Shown: positions 31,616-42,138 of the stretch, piece after piece
How positions within the stretch are numbered: the first letter of the stretch is position 1
How the letters are laid out: every line of letters starts with the position of its first letter
Source of the DNA: Phoenix dactylifera
Taxonomy: Eukaryota; Streptophyta; Magnoliopsida; Arecales; Arecaceae
Direction: 5' to 3'
Assembly: GCF_009389715.1 (NCBI RefSeq)
Contig: NW_024067676.1
Span: 1,369,501-1,433,500 of the forward strand
DNA length: 64,000 nt
Program-made: the position numbers and the translations under genes
Notes under the pieces: generated by a model
Told to the model about the DNA's origin: nothing
Databases searched by the model: none
What the model saw: only the letters and a program-made list of their open reading frames with translations

Positions 31616-34600
31616 GCCCGTGATATTGATCTTCTATATGAGAGCATGGCCCAATTTTTTAAAAAAATATAGCTATTTTCTTCAGTTTGCAACATAAGGA
31701 ATATAATTTTCTTCTTTCCTCACTGTCGAAATATTAAACGGCATAAAAAGAAATGTGCATGGCTTGTATAAGTATGTACACCTCAACATATTTGGGCCCT
31801 TTCCACCCAACTTATTGAATTGTCTAGATTTAATATGGACCCTTTCCAACTTAAAATTATATGTAGCATGGACTCTACACTGCTCCATATTTTATTTCTG
31901 GATGGTAATTTGTGATAGGATTGGCCAAAAAATATCCATACCATCGTGGCTCAATGAGAAAATTAATTGAAAGAAAAAAATGTTGCCGAGTTTCCATTTT
32001 GTAAAAAAAAAAATCTATGATTGCAACATAGTTTGATGAACAATTGGTTCATACAAAAGCACACTACTAGCTAGTTTCAATTTGCTCATGAATGAAATAG
32101 CAAACAATTATTTATTAAAATAAATAAATTAATTAAGATATACAATATAAATGCTAATGCTACATGCTTGAGAAATATTTAATCGGTCAATTAGCACAAT
32201 ATCTGACTACTTGTGCTATGTACGGTCTTACTAAATATTTGAAACATGATTAGATATGTAACCAATAAAAAAGAGGAATACACTCCACCATAGCTAATCA
32301 TAATTCATAATCATAATTCACAAACTTTGTTATTGCGAATCATGCCCGCAACATATTGCATAACCATAGCTTGGGGCATTTCATCAAGTAAAGATTATCT
32401 CCACTTGGTCATCCAGCGGAGGAAAACAAATATCACCCCCTAGTAGTATTTATTTTACCTTTTCTTATAAAAAAATAGATATAGGATCTACATTTATTTA
32501 ACCATCTATCTCATCAACTTTTTATAGCAAATATGGTAATCTAACAGAGGATATATTTTTCCGAGACAGATTACCCTCCAACCAAATGGGCTTTAAGAAA
32601 ACAGTAGTTGATTATAAGTTTTTACATGATGTAATAACATAAAGCATGAAATGAAGAATATGAGTTAGTATTGTCTAAATTTAATTTGTTTGACTTGTTA
32701 TGTATATGCTTTAGAGCCATAAGGATATCCCGTGACTTGATGTAGAAGGGGAAAAAAGGATCTAGATTTAAAATCCAGTGGAATGGGGAAGCTCTAGTTT
32801 CTTCATGAAACGAGATTTTTCATGCTCTCAGCCTGTTGCGTGGTTGTCATGCTCGAGCATTCCGGTAAATAGCCTCTATTTTTTATCATTCTTGTTTTCT
32901 TTATTTTCTTTTTTTTGTTTGTTTCTTTTTTCCCTTTACTTCATTCTTTTCTTTTTCTTTTTTTTATTCTCTTCTCTTCTTCACCACGTAGATGGGTTTC
33001 CAAGTCCCACTCTAGTCTACTTCAAAATTTCTCACAAAAATGGGATGGTACATCTTGGACACCACCTATCCTATTGGGATTTAGAATCGTGATGAGGATT
33101 GTATCACTATCAAAATTAAAAAGTTATTGTAATATTCTAAAGAATAACCATTTTACAAGTTAGCACAATCCATCCATCAACTTTTCTTCACACGTCATGA
33201 GCCTAGCATGCCCATAATTAAATGGATAATTATGACAAATGAGCGAAACAAATAAGAGATTTGTGCCCTCGTATGCTCTATTATCTTAAACTGTATCCTC
33301 TAAATATCTAAGAAATATTTATCTAGGTGGCATGAGGTCCATGGTTGCTTTTAGGTACTGATGTAAAAAATATTTGTCAGCCTGACTTTGCGACTGAAGT
33401 ACCTAATCTTGATATATTCTAAGGTGCTTCACCTTGGTGCTAGCCGAAGCAAGCAGAAAAGAAGCACAAGATGACAGTTGGAAGGTGATTAATGGTCATC
33501 AGTTACGCACCCACAATCTCAACGACAGTTAAGTTGTTGTTGTGCAGTTATTGTACAACAAGCTGCTAACATGCAGTTATTGCACATTCCGTCAATTTCA
33601 GTAACGAACATCGACCCCATCATTTATATAGGGAGAACTTGGGGACCCTCAGGTAAGTCATTCTTTCATCCCTATTCATTCCAAAAGTTTTCTCTCTCTT
33701 CCAATGTTTTTCTAGAATTCGACTAATTTGAGTGTTGAAGGGTTCTCTGTCGGAAAACCACCAGTAAGTAGACTTTGTTTTAGGTCAGCTTGCATCCTGA
33801 AAATATGATCGACCATATCTCCATCATTTGTCAGCTCCAAGCCTTTCATTGGGATCACAACCAACCTTAACTTCACCTTGAAAATCAGTTGATCTCCACT
33901 GATCTTGGATTGTAGCGGCACTAGATACAATGATATCTTGATAAGATACCAAGAAATTTAAAAAGCTCTACAGCATGGTTATTTCTCTCTCATTACCTCC
34001 TTAATTTTGCATCGGCCGCTCCGTCCTCCAATCATTCATCTATATTCATATTCTTATGGCCGAGCCTATCCATAATACATCTCTATCTTCACCGGTCCTT
34101 ACACTTACATAACATATAATTGAAATCTTAAATGCAAATTATTATAAAACTTTCGTCCTCCTTGAATCTAAGAATCTTGGTCCCCTGTCTCAAGCCCACA
34201 CTCGATTTATCTGGCCGGTGTCTCATACCTTGTAACCGAGCCGGGTCGAAAGCAAAGAGAGGTAAGTTTACCGATGCGATTCGGATACACGCTTGGTGGT
34301 GATCTTATCCAGCCGGAGGTTTGCCACGTTGGACGTCTAGAAGGAAAGGTGGTGGTGCTTTCCTAAGCTCGCGATTTCTCATGTCTCGAGTCATTGGTCC
34401 TTGAACCAAGGATAGGATCATAGCGTATCAACATCCTCCTGACCATTCAGATATGATCCAATGCTCCGGGAAGGGTAATAAAGCCATCTTGGATTCTTGT
34501 AGGGATTCAGCATGCAAATGCCGTGACTCGTGTATCCTGGTCCTAAGTATAGAGCACAATCCTATACAAAAAATGCTAAATTATTCTTGCTATTAATAAA

Positions 34601-36497
34601 AGCCATGATCCAACTCTCTTTATTGAAGGCTTGAAGAATACATGCAGATATGAATGTGAGACCAAATATCCATAACATAAAACTCTATTGCTCTAATATA
34701 CAAATCCAATGATCAAACAACATTTAGTACTAATTTTGTAGCTGTTGAACATATGGCTGTTGAGGAAACCAAACACCTACAAAGGATAAAAACAATTGGG
34801 CCTAAATATAAGGAGGGATTAGTACCATAGACTGTCATAGTTCTAATAGCCAGGGAGTCTCGCAATTTGTGGAAGCCTAATTTGTTTGGTCAATTATTAG
34901 CTTGCTCTAGCTTATTCACTTCTGATAATAAACTTCCTTGTTCTTTCAAAAAAAAGAAAGAAAGATAATAAACTTCCTTGTTTTATTGCTACTGCCAATG
35001 GTTGGCATGGCATCCATTAAATCCTTTTCTTATAATTTTTAATTTAAAATGTTTTAATTTTTTAAGTAATTTTTAATATCTGTGTTTCAGCGCAAGTCGG
35101 CTGGTGCGTCAGCATGGCAAGTGCCATGTGCTGTGCCATCCACTATCTGGCACACCCTCTATCAGCAGCACTAAATCCTTATTAGTAACACATATCAACC
35201 CTAACATTTATCATCTGTGCCATGCTTACATAGTATGCAGTTAGACTTCTGGTGACCAATATATGAAGCCATGCAACATACCTAACTTCTGTACAAATCA
35301 CATAATTCCTTAGGTTGCAACTGCACACGAGATTACATCATCGATCTAAATGACCTTTGATTGCAGAAGTTGTCACTTCAGTATCCTTTGTTTTCACAAT
35401 GAAAATGAAATCGACATTCTCTGTGACATTTGATTTTAATCCATGTTTCGTTTGAGTTATTGCATAACTTTAAGTAGCACTTATCCTATTAGTCTCATGC
35501 CTCATATTAACATTTGGTTTATTTATGAGAAGTGAAATGCAGGACAAAATTTGATCTCCAACTAATGGCAGTATAATCAAATTTCAGACTTCCTGAATTT
35601 TCTTTCGCAGAGAAAGACTTATGTCTCTCAAGAACAATTCAAGCATATGAGGCTCTACTTGATGTCCCATAGTATGTAGGATAATAACATAAATTAATGG
35701 GCTACTGGAATTACTAAAGACTTGAAAACTTTAAATATTAGTAACTTTTAGGGGTGAAATGTAGGAGAATTCTTACCCCAGATTGAGTAGAATCTATCCT
35801 GTTATCTAAACTCTGTCAATACTAAGACTTAGTTACTCCAGCAGAGATTTTTGTTGGATCCTGACAAACCTGAATATTGAACAACAGAGAAAACTTGATT
35901 GATTTAATCTCTGCTAATGCTGATTGATTGATTTCAAGAAAAAACTCATCTCTTTGATAGGTTTATTTTTATATCTAGCCCCTTGTGCAAGCTCATAACA
36001 AAAAATCAAACTCCTATATAAGAAGGCATTAAAACTATTTTGAAGTACAGCTCCAATTAACTACGTAACTTTCCTGCTTGACATGTACTTAAAATGAGAC
36101 TTGAGGATAATAATCTACTTAAATTAAAAAAGGTAAACCACAACAAGAGTCTTGAAAATATAAGGACAAACTATTTATCTTTTTATCCTACCAGAGACTC
36201 TTCATGGAAGGAGTCTCCACATTGATCTTGCCCCAAAATTGGATGCCCATTGATGATGGAACCGTTGATCGCCACTGTTGGATAATTGTTCCAGTCTCCG
36301 ATTAGTGTTCCTTCTGATTGATTGACACAAATTTCGATCTTGCAGATCAGTAGTGTCTAAAAGTGATGGTCGTTTTGAATGCTAGAACCATGTTGACAAG
36401 ATGATCATCAGCTACTGCAGTTGGAAACCCATGACCAGTCTCACCACAGACACTTTCAGTCTGTTGCTGCTCTCTTAAACATATTTCATGATCAATA
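31616..36497. other. Intergenic region without recognised genes
   Basis: AT-rich. 32880-32985 is a long T-rich tract. 32556-32595 ends in a CCAACCAAATGGGCTTTAA motif that mirrors the one at 28781. 33370-33960 has LTR-like features (TTTATATAGGG at 33623, splice-like signals) and a 72-codon minus ORF I cannot identify. 34140-34560 is non-coding. The 3' end is interrupted by the Tekay element at the CAATA target (36493-36497). Confidence 0.4.
34924..34982. repeat. 19-bp direct repeat around a 21-bp A-rich insert
   Basis: GATAATAAACTTCCTTGTT occurs perfectly at 34924-34942 and 34964-34982. The 21 bases between read CTTTC followed by A-rich sequence. This looks like a target duplication around an extremely short retroposed poly(A) end, or a slippage duplication. 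Confidence 0.7.
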
Positions 36498-38698
36498 TGT
36501 GAAGACTCGAATTGGGCCCGTTCTAGGGCCCAACAGACTGAAGTCGGCAAGGGATGCCGACTTCAGCTGGGTCATCGTGGGGGTGACCACGATGACCACG
36601 CCGGCCGAACGGCCAGCGAAATCACCGCACCACCCCCTCTTCCCCTCTCTCCCTCTCTCTCTCTCTCCCTCTTTCTCTCCTCTGAGAGCCTCATCCGAGC
36701 CCCATCCCTTCCCCATCCCTCTAAAAATTTGTGTTTTTCCCCTCATCTTCTTCCCTTTTCTTGAGAGGTTTGCCGGAGCCACCGTCGCCGCCGGAGCCGC
36801 CAACGCCGCCGGGGAAAACACTCGTCGAAGACCGGAGGTGAGCAAGACAACATAGATCTATTTTTATGGATTTAAGGGAGAGAAACGATGGGGAATCAGT
36901 GGGTTTTACTTCCCCTGTTTCGGGGAATTTTCTTTGTGAGATTTGGCCGGCCGAGGGCGGCCGGCCGGGGTCAATCCGGCCGAGATGAGTTCGGCCGGAG
37001 GTGGCGAACGGGGGCCGAGCTTCCCAGCCCCGAGCTCCCTCTCTTTCCTCTTTTTCTTCCTCTCCTTCTTCTCTTCTTCTTCCTCCGCTCGGCTTGTGAC
37101 AGTGGGATGGCCGACGGCGGCGGGCCGAGCGCCGCCGCCGAGGGCCACGGTCGGCCGCCGAGGGCCGACCGGAGCCACCAGCCACCCCCCTTCTTCCTTT
37201 CCCTCTTCTTCTTCTTCTTCTTCTCCTTCTTCTCTTCCTTCTTCTTCTCTTTCCTTTTCTTCTTTATTCGGTCTGGGTTTTCCTCGCTTTGAAATTCGTG
37301 CCTCACTTGTGAACCAGACCTTGAACCGGGTTTAAACTGTGAACCGGTTCCACCTAATCCTTGTATTGGGTTTGATCTGGATTTGAGTGAATGGGTTTTG
37401 ATTAGGGTCAGAATCTGAGTCAGGAATTTGGGTTAGCCTGATGTAAGTATAATCTGGTTCATCAAGATTTGATCTGATCTGGTCTGATCAGATCTGGTTT
37501 GGGTTGGGCTAGGGAACTGTTTTTGGGCTGAGTTGGGCCTGATTGGATCTGTGGGCTGGGTTGGTTTGGGCCCGAGATCTGATCTGGACCTGTAAACTGG
37601 TTTGGTTCAGTTGGGCCTAATCTGTTTTGGGCCACAATTGACTTGGGTTTAAAGGATTCTGATTTTAGGGTCTATGTTTGATCTTAGGGGCCCATTCTTG
37701 GATCTATGAACTTAGGAGTTTAAGGGTTTGAAAATTATTTAAATTATGTTTCTTAGTTAATTAAATAAATAATGTTTATGTTTTAATCAGGGGTTCGTGA
37801 TATCTGTGACAGGGATTCTTAAGCGAACCTAGGTAGGTGACCTATTGCTTTAAAGTAGAATTTTAACATATATCTTGCATATATGGATGTTATGATTTAT
37901 TATTGGCATTATGTATTAGAATTAAAATTAAGTATTTAATTTCATAAACTGTTATGTACTTTACTATTGGGAGTATGATCATGACTTGATTTGGAAAGTT
38001 GATTATTGATTTTTAAAATCCGCGTGACTATAGTCTAGGCCCCGCCAATGGGATGATACGTTGGCCCTGTCGACTTGTACTGAGGAACTAGTTCCGACAC
38101 CGCGACCACCGGTGATAGAATAGTGGCGGCACAGGGGTGCGTTTTGCTCTTCGGAGCGGCTCGGTGGAGCGTGAGTTTGGCACCAGGGGGTGCGGCACAG
38201 TGGTGCGTTGGCTCAGTGGAGCGGCTCTTCGGAGAGTTGTATTGGCACTTCGGTGTAACCATGCCACTGGGTGATGTGGCCGTAGTCATGCGGTTGAGTT
38301 ATTTTGAGTCTCGGATCGGGTTTACGGATTGTCGTGTGGATTTTGGATTCATGAGTTTTAGCTGCTTTTTATATGCATCATGACATGTTATATGATGACT
38401 TTATTGCATGATGTTGCCTACTGAGCTGTTAGCTCACTCCTACCATTTACATTTTTGCAGGTGATGATATATGATTATGGGGATTACGGGATAGAGTGAT
38501 CATGATGTAATTAGCTAGTGGATATTGACTTTCTCTTTTGACTTATGTATATATGGACATTTGAATTGAAAGTTGGAATTTATCTTTGTTTAGCTATTGA
38601 TGTGGAATCTGATTCATCTGCCTTGCGTGCCTGCGGGGTTCGCCCTGCAGGTGCACGGCGTCTGCTCGCGCCCCGGGCCCCGGGTTCGGGGCGTGACA
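36498..38698 (+). repeat. 5' LTR of the Tekay element
   Basis: 2201 bp. It has two perfect 11-bp-stem hairpins near the 5' end (36539-36565 and 36570-36597) and long CT-rich tracts (36630-36740, 37030-37270). A stretch of GGGTTTG/CTGATCTG-rich sequence follows at 37370-37640, and a motif near 38418-38460 is shared with the solo LTR. ORFs on both strands around 36420-37335 are low-complexity and recur in the 3' LTR. Confidence 0.94.
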
Positions 38699-38705
38699 GA
38701 TTTAT

Positions 38706-38717
38706 TGGTATCAGAGC
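38706..38717 (+). promoter_or_regulatory. Primer-binding site (initiator methionine tRNA)
   Basis: TGGTATCAGAGC is the classical complement of the 3' end of plant initiator tRNA-Met, 7 bp after the 5' LTR. Confidence 0.9.
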
Positions 38718-38796
38718 ATAGGTTAAAGCTCACTAGGGACATTAAAACAAAATCATAATAAATATAATAATAAATAATAATAATAATAATAAAAAA

Positions 38797-39105
38797 ACTT
38801 AGGAATATAGGGACACATGTGAAGAAATGAGAGTGGGGTAGAAAATCTTATGGGTCGGTGAATCTAACACTAATGATGTGTATTCGGAAAAAAAAAAACA
38901 CTTAGGAATATAGGGACACATGTAAAGAAATGAGAGTGGGGTAGAAAATCTTATGGGTGGATGGATCCAACACTAATGATGGTTATTTTAAAAAAAAAAA
39001 AGAAAAAAAGAAAGGGAATATAGGGACACATGTGAAGAAATGATAGTGGGGTAGAAAATTTTACAGTGGATGGATCTAACCCTGATGTTGTGTTATTTGT
39101 GTATG
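38797..39105 (+). repeat. Three leader repeats before gag
   Basis: About 103-110 bp each, starting near 38801, 38904 and 39015. Each carries GGAATATAGGGACACATGT, then GAAATGA.AGTGGGGTAGAAAAT, and ends in an A-run that differs in length. A (TAA)n tract (38752-38792) precedes them. They are untranslated, in the place where packaging signals usually lie. Confidence 0.85.
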
Positions 39106-39112
39106 TATCAGC

Positions 39113-40153
39113 ATGCCGCCCCGCCGTGCACGTGTGGCACCTCGCCGCCTGATCGAGACTATCGGGAGTGATCCAGCCACTTCTCATCCGACTGAGAGAG
39201 TCCAGGAGGATGAGGCTGATCAGACAGTACTGGATGGACCAGATCATGGCCAGGAGAGCAGGATGGGAGGTCCGACCCAGGTGATGGAGCTGATCAGAGA
39301 GGTTGTTGGGTTAGTCCGACAGCAGAGGGGACCACAGCAGCTATTTCCCTCTGCTAGTTCTTCAGATCAGGGGAGGAGTATAGCAGAGTTCAAGAAGTTA
39401 GCTCCTCCGGCCTTCAAGGGAACTACCGATCCCCAAGAGGCCGAATGGTGGATAGATGAGATGGAGAAGGCCTTCAGGGCCATGGGTTGTACTGAGGAGG
39501 AGAAGATCAGATTTGCCACATATATGCTTCAGGACCGGGCTCATCATTGGTGGGAGTCTGTAGAGAGGACCATGATGCAGGATGCAGGATCTGTGACCTG
39601 GCCGGGATTCCGCATGGCCTTCTACTCCAAGTATTTCCCTTCCAGTCGTATCAGGGAGCTGGAGAGGGAGTTTCTGAGCCTCTCTCAGGGGAGTATGACT
39701 GTGGAGGACTATGAGGCTGAGTTTGATCGGTTGTCCCGCTTTGCACCATCTCTTGTCCAAGACCCTAAATCTAGGATGAGTAGATTTGAGGAAGGACTGA
39801 GGCCTCGCCTGCGTCAGGGTTTAGCTGCTGTTCACTCGACTGATTATGATGACCTAGTTGACAGAGCTAAAAATATGGAGATCATCTGGAAGGAGACACA
39901 GGATGCTCAGAAAGGGAAGTCGAAGAGGACCAGGGACTTTGATTCTGACGGTGAGCGGCATCTGCGCCGACCTATGCAGTTCCGTCCAGGAGCAGGGCAG
40001 CGAGTTCCATATGGGAGGACTGCACCGGATCGCAGGGGGATATCAGGAGTGTGCTTCAGGTGTGGCCAGACTGGACATAGAGCTGTTGAGTGTCGTCAGA
40101 CACGACTGGTATTGGAGCATGTTTCAGGTGTGGTCAGCAGGGCCACCGGATAG
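39113..40153 (+). CDS. Tekay gag, reading frame cut near its end
   Basis: 346 codons from ATGCCGCCCCGC. Residues about 85-260 are the Retrotrans_gag domain (LAPPAFKGTTDP, EAEWWIDEMEKAF, FYSKYFP, MTVEDYEAEFDRL). One CCHC zinc knuckle is in frame (CFRCGQTGHRAVEC, near 318-331). A single-base loss near 40105 moves the next two CCHC knuckles (40120 and 40189) into another frame, and this frame stops at 40151-40153. A compensating single-base gain near 40231 returns to the original frame. Gag would form the particle and bind RNA through three knuckles; here it is truncated after the first. Confidence 0.88.
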   Translation: MPPRRARVAPRRLIETIGSDPATSHPTERVQEDEADQTVLDGPDHGQESRMGGPTQVMELIREVVGLVRQQRGPQQLFPSASSSDQGRSIAEFKKLAPPAFKGTTDPQEAEWWIDEMEKAFRAMGCTEEEKIRFATYMLQDRAHHWWESVERTMMQDAGSVTWPGFRMAFYSKYFPSSRIRELEREFLSLSQGSMTVEDYEAEFDRLSRFAPSLVQDPKSRMSRFEEGLRPRLRQGLAAVHSTDYDDLVDRAKNMEIIWKETQDAQKGKSKRTRDFDSDGERHLRRPMQFRPGAGQRVPYGRTAPDRRGISGVCFRCGQTGHRAVECRQTRLVLEHVSGVVSRATG

Positions 40154-40198
40154 CTGAGTGCCCTCAGACTCAGACTTTTTCTGGAGTTTGTTTCGGGT

Positions 40199-40987
40199 GT
40201 GGTCAGCCGGGTCACAGGATTTCCAGTTGTCCCTCGTACTAGATCCGCGCAGAGGCCACCGACTTCTATAACTCCTCAACGACAGACTTCCTTCACTCCA
40301 GTACAGGCTACCCAGTCAGCTGTCCCCAGGCAGCAAAGGGGAGGAGGATCTCGTACCCAGGGACGAGTTTATGCACTGACCCAGCAGGATGCTCAGGCAT
40401 CCAACACTGTAGTGACAGGTACACTGTTAGTATCTTCCACTTATGCTTATGTGTTATTTGATTCTGGTGCTACGCATTCTTTTATCTCATCTTCATATGT
40501 GCATAAGTGCGATTTACACTACTCTTCCTTAGAGAGGGAATTATGTATTAGTACTCCAGCTGGGGTTACGATGACAGTTAGTCAGATCTGCATTTCCTGT
40601 CCAGTACTAGTTGAGGATAGAGATTTGAGAGCTAATTTGATTGTTATGAATTTACGTGACTTTGATGTAATCCTGGGTATGGATTGGTTGGCTGCATACC
40701 ACGCTACCATAGACTGTTTTCTGAAGAGGGTGACTTTCCGGATCCCGGGTACTGATGAGTTCAGTTTTATGGGTGATGACTGGGGTGTCTCTTCTCAGGT
40801 AATGTCTGCTATGCAGGGCATAAGATCTCTTAGAAAGGAGTTTCCCATCTTTATGGCCGCAATTGCAGATTCTGAGCAGTCTGAACAGAGAATTGAGGAT
40901 ATACCAGTAGTCAGTGAGTACCCTGATGTCTTTCCTGATGATCTGCCTGGCTTACCTCCTGATAGAGATGTCGAGTTTTGCTATTGA
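40199..40987 (+). CDS. Tekay protease segment
   Basis: An open stretch in the gag frame. Its apparent start codon is GTG, so it is not an independent gene but the continuation of gag-pol after a frame break. The aspartic protease active site is LFDSGATHSF, followed by the usual DVILGMDWL about 85 residues later. It ends ...VVSEYPDVFPDDLPGLPPDR, the linker into RT. The TGA at 40985-40987 comes from a single-base gain near 40980, matched by a loss near 41000. Confidence 0.85.
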   Translation: MVSRVTGFPVVPRTRSAQRPPTSITPQRQTSFTPVQATQSAVPRQQRGGGSRTQGRVYALTQQDAQASNTVVTGTLLVSSTYAYVLFDSGATHSFISSSYVHKCDLHYSSLERELCISTPAGVTMTVSQICISCPVLVEDRDLRANLIVMNLRDFDVILGMDWLAAYHATIDCFLKRVTFRIPGTDEFSFMGDDWGVSSQVMSAMQGIRSLRKEFPIFMAAIADSEQSEQRIEDIPVVSEYPDVFPDDLPGLPPDRDVEFCY

Positions 40988-41008
40988 TATAATCCCTGGT
41001 CTGCACCT

Positions 41009-42136
41009 TTGTCTAAAGCTCCTTATAGAATGGCCCCTGCTGAACTAAAGGAGCTGAAGGACCAATTACAGGAGCTATTGGATCTAGGTTTCATTCGACC
41101 TAGTGTCTCTCCTTGGGGTGCTCCAGTATTATTTGTCAGAAAGAAAGATGGTAGCATGAGACTATGTATTGATTACCGGGAAATTAATAAAGTGACTATT
41201 AAGAATAGGTACCCTCTACCCCGGATTGATGATTTATTTGACCAGCTTCAGGGTGCTCAGATATTTTCCAAGATTGATCTTCGATCTGGATATCATCAGC
41301 TGAGGATAAAAGAGTCTGACATAGCCAAGACTGCCTTCCATACCAGGTATGGACACTATGAGTTCCTTGTGATGCCTTTTGGTTTGACTAATGCACCAGC
41401 AGCGTTTATGGACCTGATGAACAGAGTATTTAAGCCTTTTCTGGATAAATTTGTCATAATATTTATTGATGATATTCTGATATATTCAAGGAGTCAGGCA
41501 GAGCATGAGCATCACTTGAAGATTGTTTTGGAGACTCTGAGGCAGAATCAGTTGTATGGTAAATTAAAGAAATGTGAATTTTGGTTGGACAGGGTGATGT
41601 TTTTGGGGCATGTTATCTCTAAGGAAGGAATTATGGTTGACCCAAAGAAGATTGAAGCTGTGGTTGATTGGGGCAGACCGAATAATGTGTCTGAGATTCG
41701 CAGCTTTCTTGGACTAGCCGGTTATTACAGAAGGTTTGTGGAGGGCTTCTCTAGTATTGCCGGACCCCTGACTCAACTCACTCGCAAAGGAGTGAAGTTT
41801 GAATGGTCGGATCAGTGTGAGAAGAGCTTCAAGGAATTGAAACACCGTCTAGTATCAGCACCTATTCTGACCCTACCAGTTACCGGTACTGATTTTACCA
41901 TTTACAGTGATGCTTCCAAGAAGGGTTTGGGTTGTGTGTTAATGCAAAATGGGAAGGTTATTGCTTATGCCTCCCGACAGCTTAAGCCCTATGAAGAGAA
42001 TTATCCCACTCATGATCTTGAGCTTGCAGCTGTGGTTTTTGCCTTAAAGATCTGGAGACATTATCTGTATGGAGAGACATGCCAGGTATTCACTGATCAT
42101 AAAAGTCTGAAATATCTCTTTACTCAAAAAAGCTGA
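41009..42136 (+). CDS. Tekay reverse transcriptase and first part of RNase H
   Basis: 375 codons in the gag-protease frame. RT motifs in order: [55 protein letters not shown], catalytic FIDD ([10 protein letters not shown]), FLGHVIS and [11 protein letters not shown]. RNase H begins [15 protein letters not shown] and reaches [11 protein letters not shown]. The frame is lost by a single-base deletion in an A-run near 42131, so the last RNase H helix and the integrase are in the next segment. Confidence 0.9.
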   Translation: MSKAPYRMAPAELKELKDQLQELLDLGFIRPSVSPWGAPVLFVRKKDGSMRLCIDYREINKVTIKNRYPLPRIDDLFDQLQGAQIFSKIDLRSGYHQLRIKESDIAKTAFHTRYGHYEFLVMPFGLTNAPAAFMDLMNRVFKPFLDKFVIIFIDDILIYSRSQAEHEHHLKIVLETLRQNQLYGKLKKCEFWLDRVMFLGHVISKEGIMVDPKKIEAVVDWGRPNNVSEIRSFLGLAGYYRRFVEGFSSIAGPLTQLTRKGVKFEWSDQCEKSFKELKHRLVSAPILTLPVTGTDFTIYSDASKKGLGCVLMQNGKVIAYASRQLKPYEENYPTHDLELAAVVFALKIWRHYLYGETCQVFTDHKSLKYLFTQKS

Positions 42137-42138
42137 AC

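Noticed and set aside
33712..33930. 72-aa minus ORF
   Set aside because: No family recognised and no splice partner; surroundings look like a decayed LTR.
36421..37335. Arg/Lys- or Ser/Phe-rich ORFs on both strands
   Set aside because: CT-rich low-complexity LTR sequence, repeated in the 3' LTR (43843-44613).
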